Positions 1 through 12,035 of a stretch of DNA of 64,000 nucleotides are shown here, piece after piece. A program made the translations under genes and the position numbers. This DNA comes from Vitellaria paradoxa. Its lineage: Eukaryota > Streptophyta > Magnoliopsida > Ericales > Sapotaceae. The stretch covers positions 53,472,690 through 53,536,689 of the forward strand of contig CM034236.1 of NCBI GenBank assembly GCA_019916065.1. Reading direction: 5' to 3'. Below the pieces are notes generated by a model that did no database searches, was not told the DNA's origin, and was given only the letters and a program-made list of their open reading frames with translations. Each line of letters starts with the position of its first letter. The first letter of the stretch is position 1.

Positions 1-512
1 AATTGAGCATCCTCAGAGTGTTTCCAGGTAGGTTCACATAAAGCGACTTGATCCCAAACAGAAGACATTTGAGAGAGAAAATTATTGATGGATTGCCCAG
101 GCTCTTGGCGCATACGATGAAGAGTCTGAAGTAACTGATACTGGTGAGCATGACCAGTGGTCTGATAGCGATCCTTTAAGAAATCCCAAATAGCCTTAGC
201 AGGAGAGGGATACTGATCATCGTCCTGGAATCGGCCAAATTGAAGACTGATGGAAGGAATAGTAGTGGCACGAAACCAGGTGACAATTTGATAATTTTTG
301 CTTTCCCAATCATCAAGACGATCCTCAAAAGTAGATTGATCCTCATCATCTTTCTGGATGGGTTTTTTCTGAGAGCCAGAGATAATACGCCATAAACGAC
401 GTCCTTTGATAAAGCCAGATAGAGCTTGTGCCCACAAAACATAATTAGTCCCATCCAGAATGACAGAGAGGGACGTAATATTGTCAGAGCGATCCACAGA
501 AAAAGCTTTCAT
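1..512 (-). CDS. Copia-type gag polyprotein, N-terminal part (partial)
   Basis: The start codon is at 512-510 and the frame stays open through base 1, giving 170 complete codons without a stop. The product begins MKAFSVDRSDN and contains the features of the plant copia gag (UBN2-like) domain: an early L-DGTNYVLWAQAL block, a DDWESKN stretch, AIWDFLKDRYQTTGHAHQYQ, and LHRMRQEPGQSINNFLSQM. In the family this protein forms the virus-like particle that packages element RNA. The zinc knuckle and pol part are outside the window. An overlapping minus-strand frame at 176-454 is a shadow of this gene. Confidence 0.85.
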   Translation of the reverse strand, partial: MKAFSVDRSDNITSLSVILDGTNYVLWAQALSGFIKGRRLWRIISGSQKKPIQKDDEDQSTFEDRLDDWESKNYQIVTWFRATTIPSISLQFGRFQDDDQYPSPAKAIWDFLKDRYQTTGHAHQYQLLQTLHRMRQEPGQSINNFLSQMSSVWDQVALCEPTWKHSEDAQ

Positions 513-1081
513 AGTACCCAATAAAGATAAACAATAAATCCGAGTAGAATAGAGATTACCAATGCGTCCGGAACGTTGAAAAGGTAAGGAACCGGTCTGA
601 ACCGATTGAAAATCTGCCAGAAATGGCTGAACCGGCCCAAAAGAAGCATTGAACCGGTCTGGGCGGACCGGTCTGACCGTTGGAGCAGCTAGCGCTACGT
701 AGCAGATCGCAGTTCACTGGCGTGAGCGCGATCCAGTGTGGCAGGTGCACCAACGAACAGTCTGTGCGGCACACCGTGATTCGTCGAGATGACGTCAGCG
801 AGGCAAGTGTGAAGACCAGCAGCGCGTGAATTCGCGTGAAGTCACGCGCAATTTTTAGGCGGCGCGTGGAAGCAGATCTCCGGTTTTGGTTGGTGGCGTT
901 GGGTTCGTCTATGAGAGATGAATCCGATGATGTATGTAGATGTTGGAATATTCACCAGAAGAGTAATACAGAAGCGAAAAATCAAGGCTTCTTTAACTCT
1001 GCTGATGATATATGCCAACACAAGATCTCGCCGGAAAATAATGGCCAACGAAGAAGAGAGAAAAAAAAAATTAGAGCCTCT
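513..1081 (-). other. Retrotransposon leader between PBS and gag
   Basis: This 569-bp untranslated leader lies between the PBS and the gag ATG. It is much more GC-rich than the flanks between about 580 and 900, and carries repeated ACCGGTCTG-type motifs around 590, 652 and 668 with degenerate relatives between them. Short open frames on both strands (for example 556-774 and 836-1099) match nothing I recognise and are taken as chance. Confidence 0.6.
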
Positions 1082-1093
1082 GCTCTGATACCA
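1082..1093 (-). other. Primer-binding site (initiator tRNA-Met type)
   Basis: GCTCTGATACCA on the plus strand is the complement of TGGTATCAGAGC, the standard plant retroelement PBS pairing with the 3' end of initiator tRNA-Met. It directly abuts the LTR. Confidence 0.9.
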
Positions 1094-1354
1094 TGTTAAG
1101 AATAAAAGAAGAAGGAAAGAATTATGTATTAATATTTATTTTTGTGTGTGAGAATACAAGACTACAAGATCCTTTATATAAGAGGACAATAATCCTAATC
1201 CTGATAGGAGATAGTAATCCTAATTATGATTGGATATACAAAATAAGGAATGGAATAATATTCCTAATTATGATATAAGGAAAGACATAAAATAAGGAAA
1301 GGCATAAAATAAGGAATACTAATTATATACGATTATACATTACTAAATCTAACA
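1094..1354 (-). repeat. Long terminal repeat (261 bp)
   Basis: The LTR starts TGTTA and ends TAACA, which are reverse complements, and one end abuts the PBS. At 261 bp it is short, as in several plant copia lineages. Near 1260-1315 it has short direct repeats of an ATAAGGAAAGRCATAAA type. Confidence 0.85.
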
Positions 1355-1359
1355 ATATC

Positions 1360-4300
1360 GATCCATTTTGTTACTACTAGTAGTTTGTTAACCTCATCGT
1401 AGCTGTAAATACTGGACCGATAATTGTTATTGGTAAGGTAGGTAGCAGTGCCACTGCGTCTTGGTTTTGTTGTGTTTACGAAACAAAAAGAAATAAAAAT
1501 TTACAAATTTCAAGTCAAATTATGAACAAAATTAAACTTTTTGATGCCACCAGATAAATCTTGATGCTCGACCCAAAAATTAAGTGCGAGTCAATAAGTA
1601 CCAGTATAGACTGATATAGTTATTGATATAAAACGAACACTCTCAGTATTACATTTTATCTGGTACGAAAAAATATTCATATCAATGAACTTTACAATAA
1701 AATTTGTATTATGCATAATTGTATCCATATAATTTTCGTTGTTTATTTGGTGATTATAATTGGTGCGACTATGCGTAACATTTATTTATTTTTTGACAGT
1801 AATAAAATCAATATAGAAGCTGCATTGGATCATTACGTTTGGAATTCTTGAACGCAATTGAAAGTCCAGCATGTGCAGCCTCAAAACCGGGGCGAGGATG
1901 GGGTGGGGGGGAAGGGGGGGTCCATGTCCCCGTGAAACATATTATTGTGCTTAGAAGGTATATAGTCTAAAGTGAATCTCTGGGGTCTTTGGGGGTCTTC
2001 TTAAAATGTTAAACATCACTACAATAGAGAGTGTAGGACCCCATGTCCCCTAATACAAAGTTGTCACTATTGATACTGTCATGTGAAGGAAACTATTGTT
2101 GAATTACCTTCTTTCATGGTAAGATTTTGTGATCTTGCTTATATATATATATATATATGTATAAATTCATATGTATGTATATAAAAAGAGCCCATTCAAA
2201 GCTCCAAAGAGGGCCAAAAGTACTCTACTTTAAGCCCCACGAGAGGATGCCAAAAATTCTCATGGAAAGCTCCTCACACATATTCTCCACAGCATTAAGA
2301 GAAACATTATGAATTGTGTTAGATGCTTATTACCAGAGTAGTGTCATACTATCATAAATTTTATCAGAAAATAGATCATGTGGATCGATCACTTAAAAAA
2401 AAAAAAAAAAAACTGTTAAATAGTTCTTATATTATATAAAAATACTATTATCACATCACTCTGATCTTATTTTTTAATTAAAAAAAATTATGAAAAAATA
2501 TGTCTCCTATTATCATGATATTTCGAACACCTCAATGATCATTCGCAATTGAAAACAATCAGAAGATCCAATGAACTCTTGGATGAATCTTCGAACCCCA
2601 CGGGGTGGCATAATTAACGTTCTTAATGGCAATCGATGATGAATCGACCCGCAATCAAAGACCATTAAAAGACTCAAAAAGGCAATGGAGGTGAATTTTC
2701 TAAGTACTTTGCTACGAGTAAAAGACACTGGAGTAGGAAGGATAGGGGCCTTTCCAGGAGGGATTGCTAGAAATGGGGACAACGTGGGGTTCCAAGAGTA
2801 CTGTCTAGGCTTGGGTGGGTTGTTCCGTGTCAGGTCTTATTCTTTGTTCCAATGCCAAACCAAGTAACATGTGGTGATGTGCCCGTGTGTTGGTAGAGTT
2901 TGGGAGAGCTAGCTAGAGCTGATGGCTCTCACTCTTTCTCCCGATTCAAGCTCCATCTAGTGGTAAAATAATTATTTTTTCCCACTCACTTGCTGCACTT
3001 GTTCATCAAGACTTTGGTTAATTTGTAGCATCAATTTCCCCATATCTACATCTTATATCCAATCTATATGAAACAATTTTTCGAGTTATTGCGGGTAAAT
3101 GTGCTTATACTATTTTTTTTCAAATTTTGCTTAGGCGAGGACCTCATACACTAGTATAACGATTTGGTGGTGATGCAAGTGAGCGTAAAAAAATATTTAG
3201 TGAACTATTATTGATGTATAGTGAGATGCCTAGATAGGGTTAAAAAAATACTATATATGTTAAATTCAACATTTTCTCAGTATAACGCGTTTTAAAACTG
3301 TAACGAATTTCATTAGAACTTTGAGATTAAAAGTATTTTGACAATAGTAAAAGTCACAAATATTATGTGTGTGCGTATATATATATATATATATATGGTT
3401 AGGGGTGCAAATGAAATGACACTGTCATACGAATTGTGGTCACAAATTAGATGTTATCCCATCTGATTTGGTCCTTGTAAAAAAAAAAAAAAAAAGGGCG
3501 TGCAATGTAAAATTGGGATCAAGTCATGTCTTGGATTCTATATCCCTAGGTTTATGGCTAATGGTCCCATGAATCCACTTATTATAAGTCATGAGAAGCC
3601 TTTTTTTTTCTCGGGTTGTGGTGATGGGACGAAGAAAAGGACAACAGTGCCCAGCTGTGTAAAAATCAATCAGCACTTAAACACTAGACATTTTTGTCAT
3701 TTTGCCACATTAAAGCTCTCTGTTCTTTTCTTCTGTTTGGTCAATTTTCGCTTTCTATTTTGCTTAAGAGTATGATTGGCCCCCCTTAGGTCCCATTGGC
3801 TTCTATATGTAAGCTTCCCTTTTGCATGATTCAGATGCTGTTTGGATGCGTGTAAAGCTTAGCTTGATTATTACGGATTGGAATTTGGCTAATTCAATTT
3901 TGGTTCTTCTGGGTTACGTTCAACCTTCTCTTAACTCAGAACAGCAATCACTCCACTATGTTGAGGTTGAGCCATTTTCTACCATCCAAGTCATGAGTAA
4001 ATGATCCTTAAACTCCTCACAAGGTTGAGCCATTTCCTTGTAGCTAGCCAAGCCAAGAATGGGTTTTACAGATCCCCTAACCCCAAATTGTTTGGCATTG
4101 AAATGCAATCTTATCTCTCAAATGGTTTGCTTGGTTACCCAACTCCTTAAACTGTGTTTTGTACAATAAATTATTAAAGGAGAAAAAGAGAGAGAAAGAA
4201 TGAGATTCAAAATTTACTTTTCTATTATTTGATTATAGTAGAAAATGAAATAAATTGTAATAGGTAGAGTATGAAAATTAATTTATTACAAGAACATCTT

Positions 4301-5245
4301 ATATTTTTTTTAACTCGACTAAATAAATATGTATATTTAAAATTTAATGCTCCATCCGTTTTTTTTCTTTTTTCCTTTATTTTCTTGTTCCCTTCTCTCT
4401 CTTCAAATTTTTATTCAAACATAACTTTAAATTCACAGTTTTAAAAGCTTGCAACTAAAATTTAAACTCATTATTCAAACACAATTTTAAGTTTACAGTT
4501 TTAAAAGCTTACTGTTGAAATTTGAACTCAATATTAATAGTTATAATGAATATATGCTAGAAGAGTATGAAAAAAAATCAATAATAACTCACAAGGACAT
4601 AAATTTAACGTGAATTAACAAAATATTTACATAAGACGGTAATTTTTATTCAAGCACTCCGAAATTTTGTTTTTATTTCTGCAAGAATAATAGAGGACTC
4701 TCTATAAATAATTTCAGTAAATATTCCTTACACACCTCTTTATATATTACTGTTAGGTTAAAAAAAAAAAAAAACCTATAATTGGTAGAATTTTAGCCGT
4801 GTAACCCATTACCATCCACCACCATCCAAGCTAACCGTCCAAATCAAAAGCTAAATTCACCATCCACTAACGTAAAGTTGATGTGCGGGAAATAGAAATA
4901 TAAGAGCCCTCTGATGGGGCAAGTCTGCAAAAACAAAAAAACATGCATGAATGATTGATGTACCTGCAGCTTTTGACTGGTCAGGTAAGGTGAGTCATCG
5001 GACCCCCCTCCGGTCCGGTCTGGTCTGGTTGGATCCAATTTGATCCAGTTCTCGAAGCAATGGATACAAAGTGGAAGCCTACCCACAAAAAAAAAAAAAA
5101 AAAAAAAAAAAAATTACACTAGTAATAATTCAGACATATTAATTAGAGACAGGGGAAGAGTGATGAGAGTACGTACAGACTTGATGCCGTTAAATTTTAT
5201 GCATTCGATGTGCTTTGCTTAATGTGCAGCAGCAACGGTTAAGGT
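1360..5245. other. AT-rich intergenic spacer
   Basis: No gene recognised. It contains (TA)n tracts near 2138-2158 and 3380-3397, homopolymer A runs (2395-2411, 3480-3495, 5088-5113), a G-rich stretch near 1896-1922, and a 60-bp direct duplication (about 4411-4470 and 4471-4530). Small open frames at 2513-2867, 3500-4004 and 4844-5086 have no recognisable domain. Confidence 0.6.
4411..4530. repeat. Tandem duplication, period 60 bp
   Basis: TTATTCAAAC begins each copy (4411 and 4471). The copies share an ACAGTTTTAAAAGCTT block and an AAATTTRAACTCA tail, with scattered differences. Confidence 0.7.
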
Positions 5246-5390
5246 GGTGTTTGGTTAGTAAAGATTTGGTAAAAAAATATAATAAAAATATAAAAATTTG
5301 ATATAAAAGTAATACGTGATAAAATTTAATTAAAAAATAAAAAATTAATAAAAACTGATAAATTTTGATTATTTTTGTCAACCAAACACC
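5246..5390. mobile_element. MITE, family A copy 1
   Basis: About 145 bp of AT-rich DNA framed by inverted termini GGTGTTTGGTTAG and ...ACCAAACACC. Related copies sit at 34271-34391 and 39815-39969 with the same internal order (GATATAAAA, GTAAAATTTAAT, AAAAATTGATAAA). It has no coding capacity and is a non-autonomous DNA transposon remnant. Confidence 0.7.
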
Positions 5391-6257
5391 CCCTATATTG
5401 TTACTTTCCAGACTCTCCACGCGCATGCCACGCACGCAGAAGCAATTCGTGCGTGGTCTCTCTCTATCTCCTCCCCTCGCTTCGTCTCTCTCCATACATA
5501 TATATATATATATATATATTATGTATTTCTTTTTAGTAAAATTTAATTTTAACTAAAAAAAAATAGTAACGATTTATATAATAATTGGAAGATATAATGT
5601 AATATACGTGGGTATAAGAAAAATAAAATAAATTAGATTTATATTTGTAATTAGTAAATTAGTGAATGAAATAATAATTTTAAATTTATACTTTTAGGTA
5701 TTTGGTTAGTGTGTCAAAGATATTAAGTTAGAAAGACATTTAATGCTCAAAGAGGTTGAAAATATTTTAAGAAACGTTTCTAAGTATTCAAGGTGGGTGG
5801 AATCATTTATAGAAAAGTTTCGTAAAAGATATTAGAAATAAAAAACTATACAATCTTATAAAAATTGAATTGCTTGAGTGCCCTACAAATAGAGATTTTT
5901 TTTTTTTTAGAATAGTTCTCTTATAAACTTATCCAACAATTTCTTCATACAAAGTATTCATTAATATTTAAGGAGTTGAGATTGATTTTTCACTAGGATG
6001 ATTCATCGAGTAGATCGAAAAAATATTTTGCACAAGAGATTGCAGCCTCAATTGGGCAATTTTGTATTCTTGAAGTTCGCAATCTGTTTATAGTGATAGA
6101 ATTTTGGCTAGTCCCCCAATACAAGACTTATGGTTTTTCTCCTTTTGTTGATAAGGGTTTTCACGTTAAAAAATTACACCTCTTTTATTTTTTTCACAAA
6201 TAATTAATTATTTGATATTAGACCATATGAGTTTTCATAACTATTATGGTTATTATG
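5391..6257. other. AT-rich spacer
   Basis: Contains a (TA)n tract at about 5497-5519 next to a CT-rich stretch (5456-5495). No gene or clear element was recognised. Confidence 0.5.
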
Positions 6258-6678
6258 TAGGAGTGGAAACGAATCGAGCTATTCTAGCTCGACTCAAAAA
6301 AAGCTCGAATCGAGCTCGATTCATGACTAAAATGAGATTGAACCGAGCTTGATTTCTGGTTCGTTTAGATTCAAGTTCGATCTCGAACCTAAAAAAGTTC
6401 GGTTCCAAAACTCACTAGCAGGGTTATTAAAATAATATATATATATTTTAATAATATTTTATTATATATTTTTAAATATTTTATTTATTTTATTTTAAAC
6501 TAAAACGACATCATTTTAGTTTAATTGAGCTATTCGCGAGCCGAAGTCGAGTTTAAATTCTTTATTATCGAGCCGAACTCGAGTTTATATAAAAACTCGA
6601 ATCGAGTTCGAATTTAGTATAAAAAATTCAAATCGAGCTTGAACAAGTTAAAATTTGGTTCGACTCGATTCCAATCTT
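6258..6678. mobile_element. hAT-like non-autonomous element (approximate ends)
   Basis: About 420 bp beginning AGGAGTGGAAACGAATCGAGC-like and ending in the rough complement (GGTTCGACTCGATTCCAATCTT). It is filled with TCGAGCT/GAGCCGAA motifs in both orientations, so the two ends can pair. AGGGGTGTAAACGAGC-like termini are common among plant hAT MITEs. TTATTATG before and TTATTATT near the end could be an 8-bp target duplication, but the exact ends are ambiguous. Confidence 0.5.
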
Positions 6679-8566
6679 ATTATTACGAAATGAATGATAA
6701 TGTAATTAAAATCTTCTAAAATTATTATTATACAACGATTTATCGTAACATAGTCGATTAATTTTTAAAATTATAGACTAGTGTTATTTACAATGATGAT
6801 ATAAAATTATAAACTTCTCACTTTATATTTATCGTTTTAGCGAATTACCAACGAATGAAAAATGAAATTTGAAAAAAAAAAAAAAGAAATGGGCAGAAAA
6901 ACTTTATTCTTCTAGACAAAGTGATGTTTCCAGAATTGATGTCCACTAGACGTTTATCAAATCAAGCTCTTAGTTAGACAATTTGACAGCAGCTTGTATG
7001 ATTCGTCCCAATCAATCACCAAAAGGAAAGAAATAAACTTTATTTTTTCCTTTTTTATTTTTATTTTCCCTCCCTACCCATAATCGGAGAGCTCTAACAT
7101 ACAAGTGTATTAAACACAAATATATATATATGTATATATAAATATGCTTAATTTATGTAGAGAGTGAGATGGGGTGTGTCAGCTTTTGCTTTTTAAAGTG
7201 TCTCTTTGTGATTAGATTTTCATATTTTTTGGGGAATGACTGTCTGCCGAAGGAAGGAAGGGAGGTGTGTAAGTGTTAGCTGAAAGTGGTTTGTGGAATC
7301 AATAAAGCTAGCACACCCACTTCTCTCGTCACCTTAAAATAAGTGCAAATTTCATTTAAAAATATATTAAAAAAAAACCCAACAAATTAAAGATCCTCCC
7401 CTCTAGTCCAAGTAGCCAGCTAGCTCGTAGTCATGGTAATGTTCATGAATGGGCTACCAAATCCACCATCAATCTCGAGCCCCTTTGAGATTCTCACACC
7501 CTTATTTTCCCTTAAAAAAGATGGAATTTGGGACACTAATGAATGGCCAAACTCAGGGAATGTTTGATTCCCCCACTGTAGAACTGTGGATAGCAAAACC
7601 CACTCCCTTGGGAAGTACACATATATATATATATATATATAATTTTGAAAAAAATAAGTACTCAGACACGCAAAAATACAATGGAAAAATATATATTTTT
7701 ATTAATTATACGTATGATACAACATACACAAGAAATATAAGATTTTTATAAATGAAGTTATTTTTGCAACTCAATTACATGCATGTTTTAATCACATATT
7801 TAAATAAAAAACGAATAAATATTTAGATATATCATTATATTCATGAAATATATTTATAGATTCAATATATATCGAATGCAGATACAAAACTTATTTCAAA
7901 GCTGCATTTCATAGCCCACCATTCCTTGCCTGAACTTCAATTGAATGGTTGTTTTAAAACTCAATAAGCTTGCAGAATCTCAATAAAATCTGCAATACAT
8001 TTCTCCGGAAAATAAGATCACCAAGACTGACCTTGAAGAAATTTGTTTTTTATTCTATAGAAATATATATATGTGTGTGTGTATTATTCCTTTTCAAATA
8101 TATATGTATATTATTAACTTTTGGCCTTTAGTCTGTTACACTTTTTAAATTTAAATTCTCCGAATTCATATATATCCTATCCAGGCAAATGCATGATGAC
8201 ACACCCAAGTGGTTTACCTTTACTTTCCTTGCCTTTAGAACTTTACCCGGTTTTGGTTAATTTTGATTTCAAGTTAAAGGCTGTAACATATTCTTTTCTG
8301 CATAAACGCCTGACTCAATGACCGGCATGCTGGTTCTCTTTTTGCTACACGAAGATATTTTTTTTTTTCTTGGGCCTGACATAAGGTTTTTAGTAGAATG
8401 AATTTCTGGCATGGAAAGCTATAGAGAGGTGGGTTCTGATCTGGCGATAAACCTAAACAGAAGAAACCCTTTTGGAGATTACTCCTCAAACTAGCTTTCT
8501 CAGTCACCAATAAGTTGGTCCGGATCATCTTTGTGCCTTGTGTTTTCCCTTGTGAATTCTAAGTCC
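6679..8566. other. Spacer upstream of the receptor kinase
   Basis: AT-rich with (TA)n tracts at about 7120-7140 and 7620-7641. An open frame at 7449-7751 reads into a (TA)n run and is not considered real. The proximal part (about 8300-8566) must hold the NIK1 promoter and 5' leader; I could not identify a TATA box with confidence. Confidence 0.5.
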
Positions 8567-11500
8567 ATGGAAATGGAAGGAAGAAGAGCAGAATATGCTC
8601 TCTGGTGCCTAACATTTATCTGCTTTTGGACTTCTGCAAATACTTTGCTCTCTCCCAAAGGTGTAAACTTTGAGGGTAAGTTAATTAATTGTCTTCACCT
8701 TTCTTCTTCACAACCACCGAATTTGTGTTTCTCAGCTTCTTTAACTGGGACAAACTGGAGTTGTGTGTGTGTGTGTGCGCGCGCGCGCGCACGCTTTTTT
8801 TTTTTTTTTTTTATTTCATCTGCAAATTTTGTTGTTTCAGTGCAAGCTCTAATGGGTATAAAAGCTTCTCTGAAAGATCCTCATGGTGTTCTTGAGAATT
8901 GGGATGGGGACTCTGTTGATCCATGTAGCTGGACTATGGTCACTTGTTCTGCTGAGAGTCTGGTCATTGGCCTGTAAGTCCCAAATCAAATTAAAACCCA
9001 TCTTTGTTTTACTCCAAATTAACCAGGATATTGGATATACAAATCTTAGAAAATCACTTATCAAGTGTTTCGAACTTTTAACATACATATGTAAGTCTAT
9101 TTCATCTCATTGCAGGGGGACACCAAGCCAGAATTTATCTGGTACTCTTTCTCCAAGCATAGGAAACTTAACAAATCTCCAGATTGTGTGAGTTAGGCAA
9201 ATATGAGCAATGCAAAAAAATTATATCTAAGTTATAGAATTTCCAACTTTGGAATGTTGTCTCTTCTGTGTTTAATGGAGAAAAGGTGTTTTGTAGGCTA
9301 TTACAGAACAATAACATAACAGGACCAATTCCCCCGGAGCTTGGAAGGCTCTCAAAGCTCCACACACTTGATCTTTCCAATAACTTCTTCAGCGGCCAAG
9401 TTCCCTCTTCTCTAAGTCACCTGACATCTCTTCAATACATGTAAATTTTGCAATTTTTTATTTTATTTTTATTTTTCCGGATAGAAATTTATGTGGAGGA
9501 AGTGTTCTTTCTGAGTTTGATATGGGTTTGTTGAACTGGATTTAGGAGGCTTAACAATAACAGTCTCTCTGGAGCTATTCCAATGTCATTAGCCGACATG
9601 ACTCAGCTTGCTTTTCTGTAAATTTCTCAATCCTCTTGAACAGTCTAAATTATCAATCCAATGGTGTATCAAAAGAGAAGTGTTTTGACTTTCCATGGAT
9701 TTGTTCATTGCAGGGACTTGTCTTACAATAATTTGAGTGGCCCTGTACCCAGATTCCCTGCTAAAACAATCAAGTTCGTTCATAATTAGTTCTTACATGT
9801 CTTTTTTTGTTTTCATCTCGTCTTTTCTCCCACTATTTGAATGAGAATTTGTCACATTGAACTTCTCTCTGCTCTCTATTTTGTTCTATTATTGCAGTAT
9901 TGTAGGAAATCCTTTGATCTGCGGAAAAGGGTCTGAGAAAGATTGCTTTGGAACCACATTGATGCCAATGTCCATGCCATTGAATAATTCAGAAAGTATG
10001 GAATTGAGAAAACTTCCCCATGTTCCACTTTCTTATTCTGAATCTAATTCAGTATATATATATATATATAAAATATTGGAATTATTCCGATTGAATTCTG
10101 CATATATTGTGAAGCTGGACTGTCTTCTGGGAGACCAAGAAGTCACAAAGTAGCGCTTGCTTTGGGAATAACACTCGGATTCATTTGTCTGCTCATCCTT
10201 GGATTTGGACTGCTCTTACAGTGGAGGCAAAGACGAAATCAGCAGCTCTTCTTTGATGTTAAGGGTATGTAAAATTTGAGAAACTAAATCTACATAAAAT
10301 GGTGTATTAGGTAGGAGAATCAATTCCTCTTACAAATGCAATATCTTTTTTGGAAATTCAGATCGATACCACGAAGAAGTTTCCCTTGGAAACTTGAGGA
10401 GGTTCCAATTCAGGGAACTTCAAGTTGCCACAGACAATTTCAGCAGCAAGAACATACTAGGGAAAGGTGGGTTTGGGAATGTTTACAAAGGTCATCTCCG
10501 AGATGGGACTGCAGTGGCCGTTAAGAGGCTCAAAGATGGCAGTGCCACTGGCGGAGAGAGACAGTTCCAGACTGAAGTAGAGATGATCAGCCTAGCGGTG
10601 CACCGAAACCTCCTCAGGCTATATGGGTTTTGTATGACCTCCACAGAGAGGCTTCTGGTTTACCCATACATGTCCAATGGAAGCGTTGCTTCTCGTCTTA
10701 AAGGTAATATTCATAAGCATTTGTGTGTATGAATTGAAGTGAAAAAAATGGGATCACTTCTTATAGACTCGTTGAGAATGATTCTGATCTAGTGAGCGCT
10801 TAACCATGCTTCATAGTTGGAAAAACGAGCACCATGTAATTCTACTTAGTTTTGTGTCTAGAATCTAGATGCATAGCTTATTTACAATTGATCTAATTTT
10901 GGCAGCAAAACCAATCTTGGATTGGGGCACTAGGAAGAGGATTGCTTTGGGAGCTGCAAGGGGCTTATTGTACCTCCATGAGCAGTGTGATCCAAAGATA
11001 ATACACAGGGATGTGAAAGCTGCAAATATATTGCTTGATGAGGATTATGAGGCTGTAGTAGGAGATTTTGGGTTAGCAAAGCTTTTGGATCACCAGGATT
11101 CGCATGTGACAACTGCTGTTAGGGGCACTGTGGGGCACATAGCCCCTGAATATCTCTCTACCGGACAGTCTTCTGAGAAAACAGATGTCTTTGGATTTGG
11201 GATTCTCCTCCTCGAGTTGATCACTGGACAGAGAGCTCTAGAATTTGGCAAGGCGGCTAACCAGAAAGGAGCAATGCTAGACTGGGTAAGAAGAGTATCA
11301 CTTGTTCGAGTTCCATTATTTATTTCTTCCAAAAAGTGGTAAAAATGATCAACTTGTGTTATAGTGTGTACAAGTATTAAATCTTCTGTGTGTTTGTTGT
11401 TTAAGTCACCAATTGTCCCCCAAAATTTAAGTTGTTAAGAAATAAGCTCAACATATATGATGTTAGCACTCCACCTTCATAGACAACCCATTCTTACATG

Positions 11501-12035
11501 TGGGTTAGAAATCAGGCAAATCAAACCAAACAGGTGCACCAACCAAAACAAATTATGGTGTATGGGAAACAAATGCAATAACAAGATTTAATCCAAGACC
11601 GGAATAAGAGCTCTGATACCATATTACGTTATCAACTGTTCCAAAAATTTTAACTGTTAGAAAATGAGCTCAAAAATGTAAATCAAGCTAGCTCAACGTT
11701 GGTTATATCTGCAGGTAAGGAAAATCCATCAAGAGAAGAAGCTTGATTTGCTGGTGGATAAAGATTTAAAGAACAACTATGATTGGATCGAGCTCGAGGA
11801 AATGGTTCAAGTGGCTCTCTTGTGCACCCAATACCTTCCAGGCCACAGACCGAAGATGTCTGAAGTGGTCAGAATGCTAGAAGGCGACGGGCTTGCAGAG
11901 AGGTGGGAAGCTTCACAGAGGGTCGAAACAACCAAGTATAGACCATATGAGCTCTCCTCATCCGAGAGATACTCTGACCTCACCGATGACTCTTCCTTAC
12001 TTGTTCAAGCTATAGAACTATCTGGCCCCAGGTGA
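8567..12035 (+). CDS. NIK1: NIK1-type LRR receptor-like serine/threonine kinase (LRR-RLK II)
   Basis: Eleven exons: 8567-8675, 8841-8973, 9116-9187, 9297-9440, 9546-9617, 9714-9773, 9898-9995, 10115-10264, 10362-10703, 10906-11285, 11715-12035. They join in phase to 626 residues. Seen in order: signal peptide (about 1-27), LRR N-cap with PCSWTMVTC, about five LRRs on 72/144-bp exons, a [14 protein letters not shown] segment, one membrane helix (about 242-265) and a kinase domain with GKGGFGNV (313-320), VAVK Lys334, HRD 427-429, DFG 447-449 and [11 protein letters not shown]. The SERK-related NIK branch is indicated by [21 protein letters not shown] and the ending SLLVQAMELSGPR-like. By family knowledge this plasma-membrane kinase acts in antiviral translational suppression and immunity; activation-loop Thr462, Thr463 and Thr468 are present. 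The Met at 8567 is preferred over in-frame 8531 because a signal peptide follows directly. NIK2/NIK3 is the alternative. Confidence 0.93.
8762..8812. repeat. (TG)n(CG)n plus poly(T) in intron 1 of the kinase gene
   Basis: Starting at 8762, about 30 bp of strictly alternating TG then CG/CA dinucleotides is followed by an uninterrupted T run, within intron 1 (8676-8840). The T run may serve as the polypyrimidine tract for the acceptor at 8840. Confidence 0.85.
11406..11690 (-). mobile_element. TRIM-like miniature LTR element remnant in intron 10
   Basis: Two direct repeats about 224 bp apart (about 11406-11455 and 11630-11680) share the order CAAYTGTYCC, CAAAATTTAA-like, CTGTTAGAAA/GTTGTTAAGAAA and TGAGCTCAA. 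Just before the right repeat, GCTCTGATACCA (11610-11621) is the complement of a tRNA-Met primer-binding site. LTR, PBS, short non-coding internal region and LTR is the TRIM architecture, on the minus strand. It sits between the exon 10 donor (11286) and exon 11 acceptor (11714). Confidence 0.55.

Larger units (their letters stand above)
1..1354 (-). mobile_element. Ty1/copia-like LTR retrotransposon, 5' part, truncated by the window edge
   Basis: Read on the minus strand this is the 5' end of an LTR retrotransposon: an LTR (1354 down to 1094) bounded by TGTTA/TAACA, a primer-binding site complementary to initiator tRNA-Met (1093-1082), a leader of about 570 bp (1081-513), and an open gag frame (512 to the edge). 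Protease, integrase, RT and the second LTR lie outside the window. The bases after the LTR (ATATC, 1355-1359) are the candidate target duplication, to be matched with the other flank. The intact gag suggests a fairly young insertion. Order and PBS type fit Ty1/copia; the lineage is not determined. Confidence 0.85.

Noticed and set aside
8531..8566. Upstream in-frame ATG of the kinase gene
   Set aside because: It would put 12 residues before the signal peptide; the Met at 8567 is better placed.
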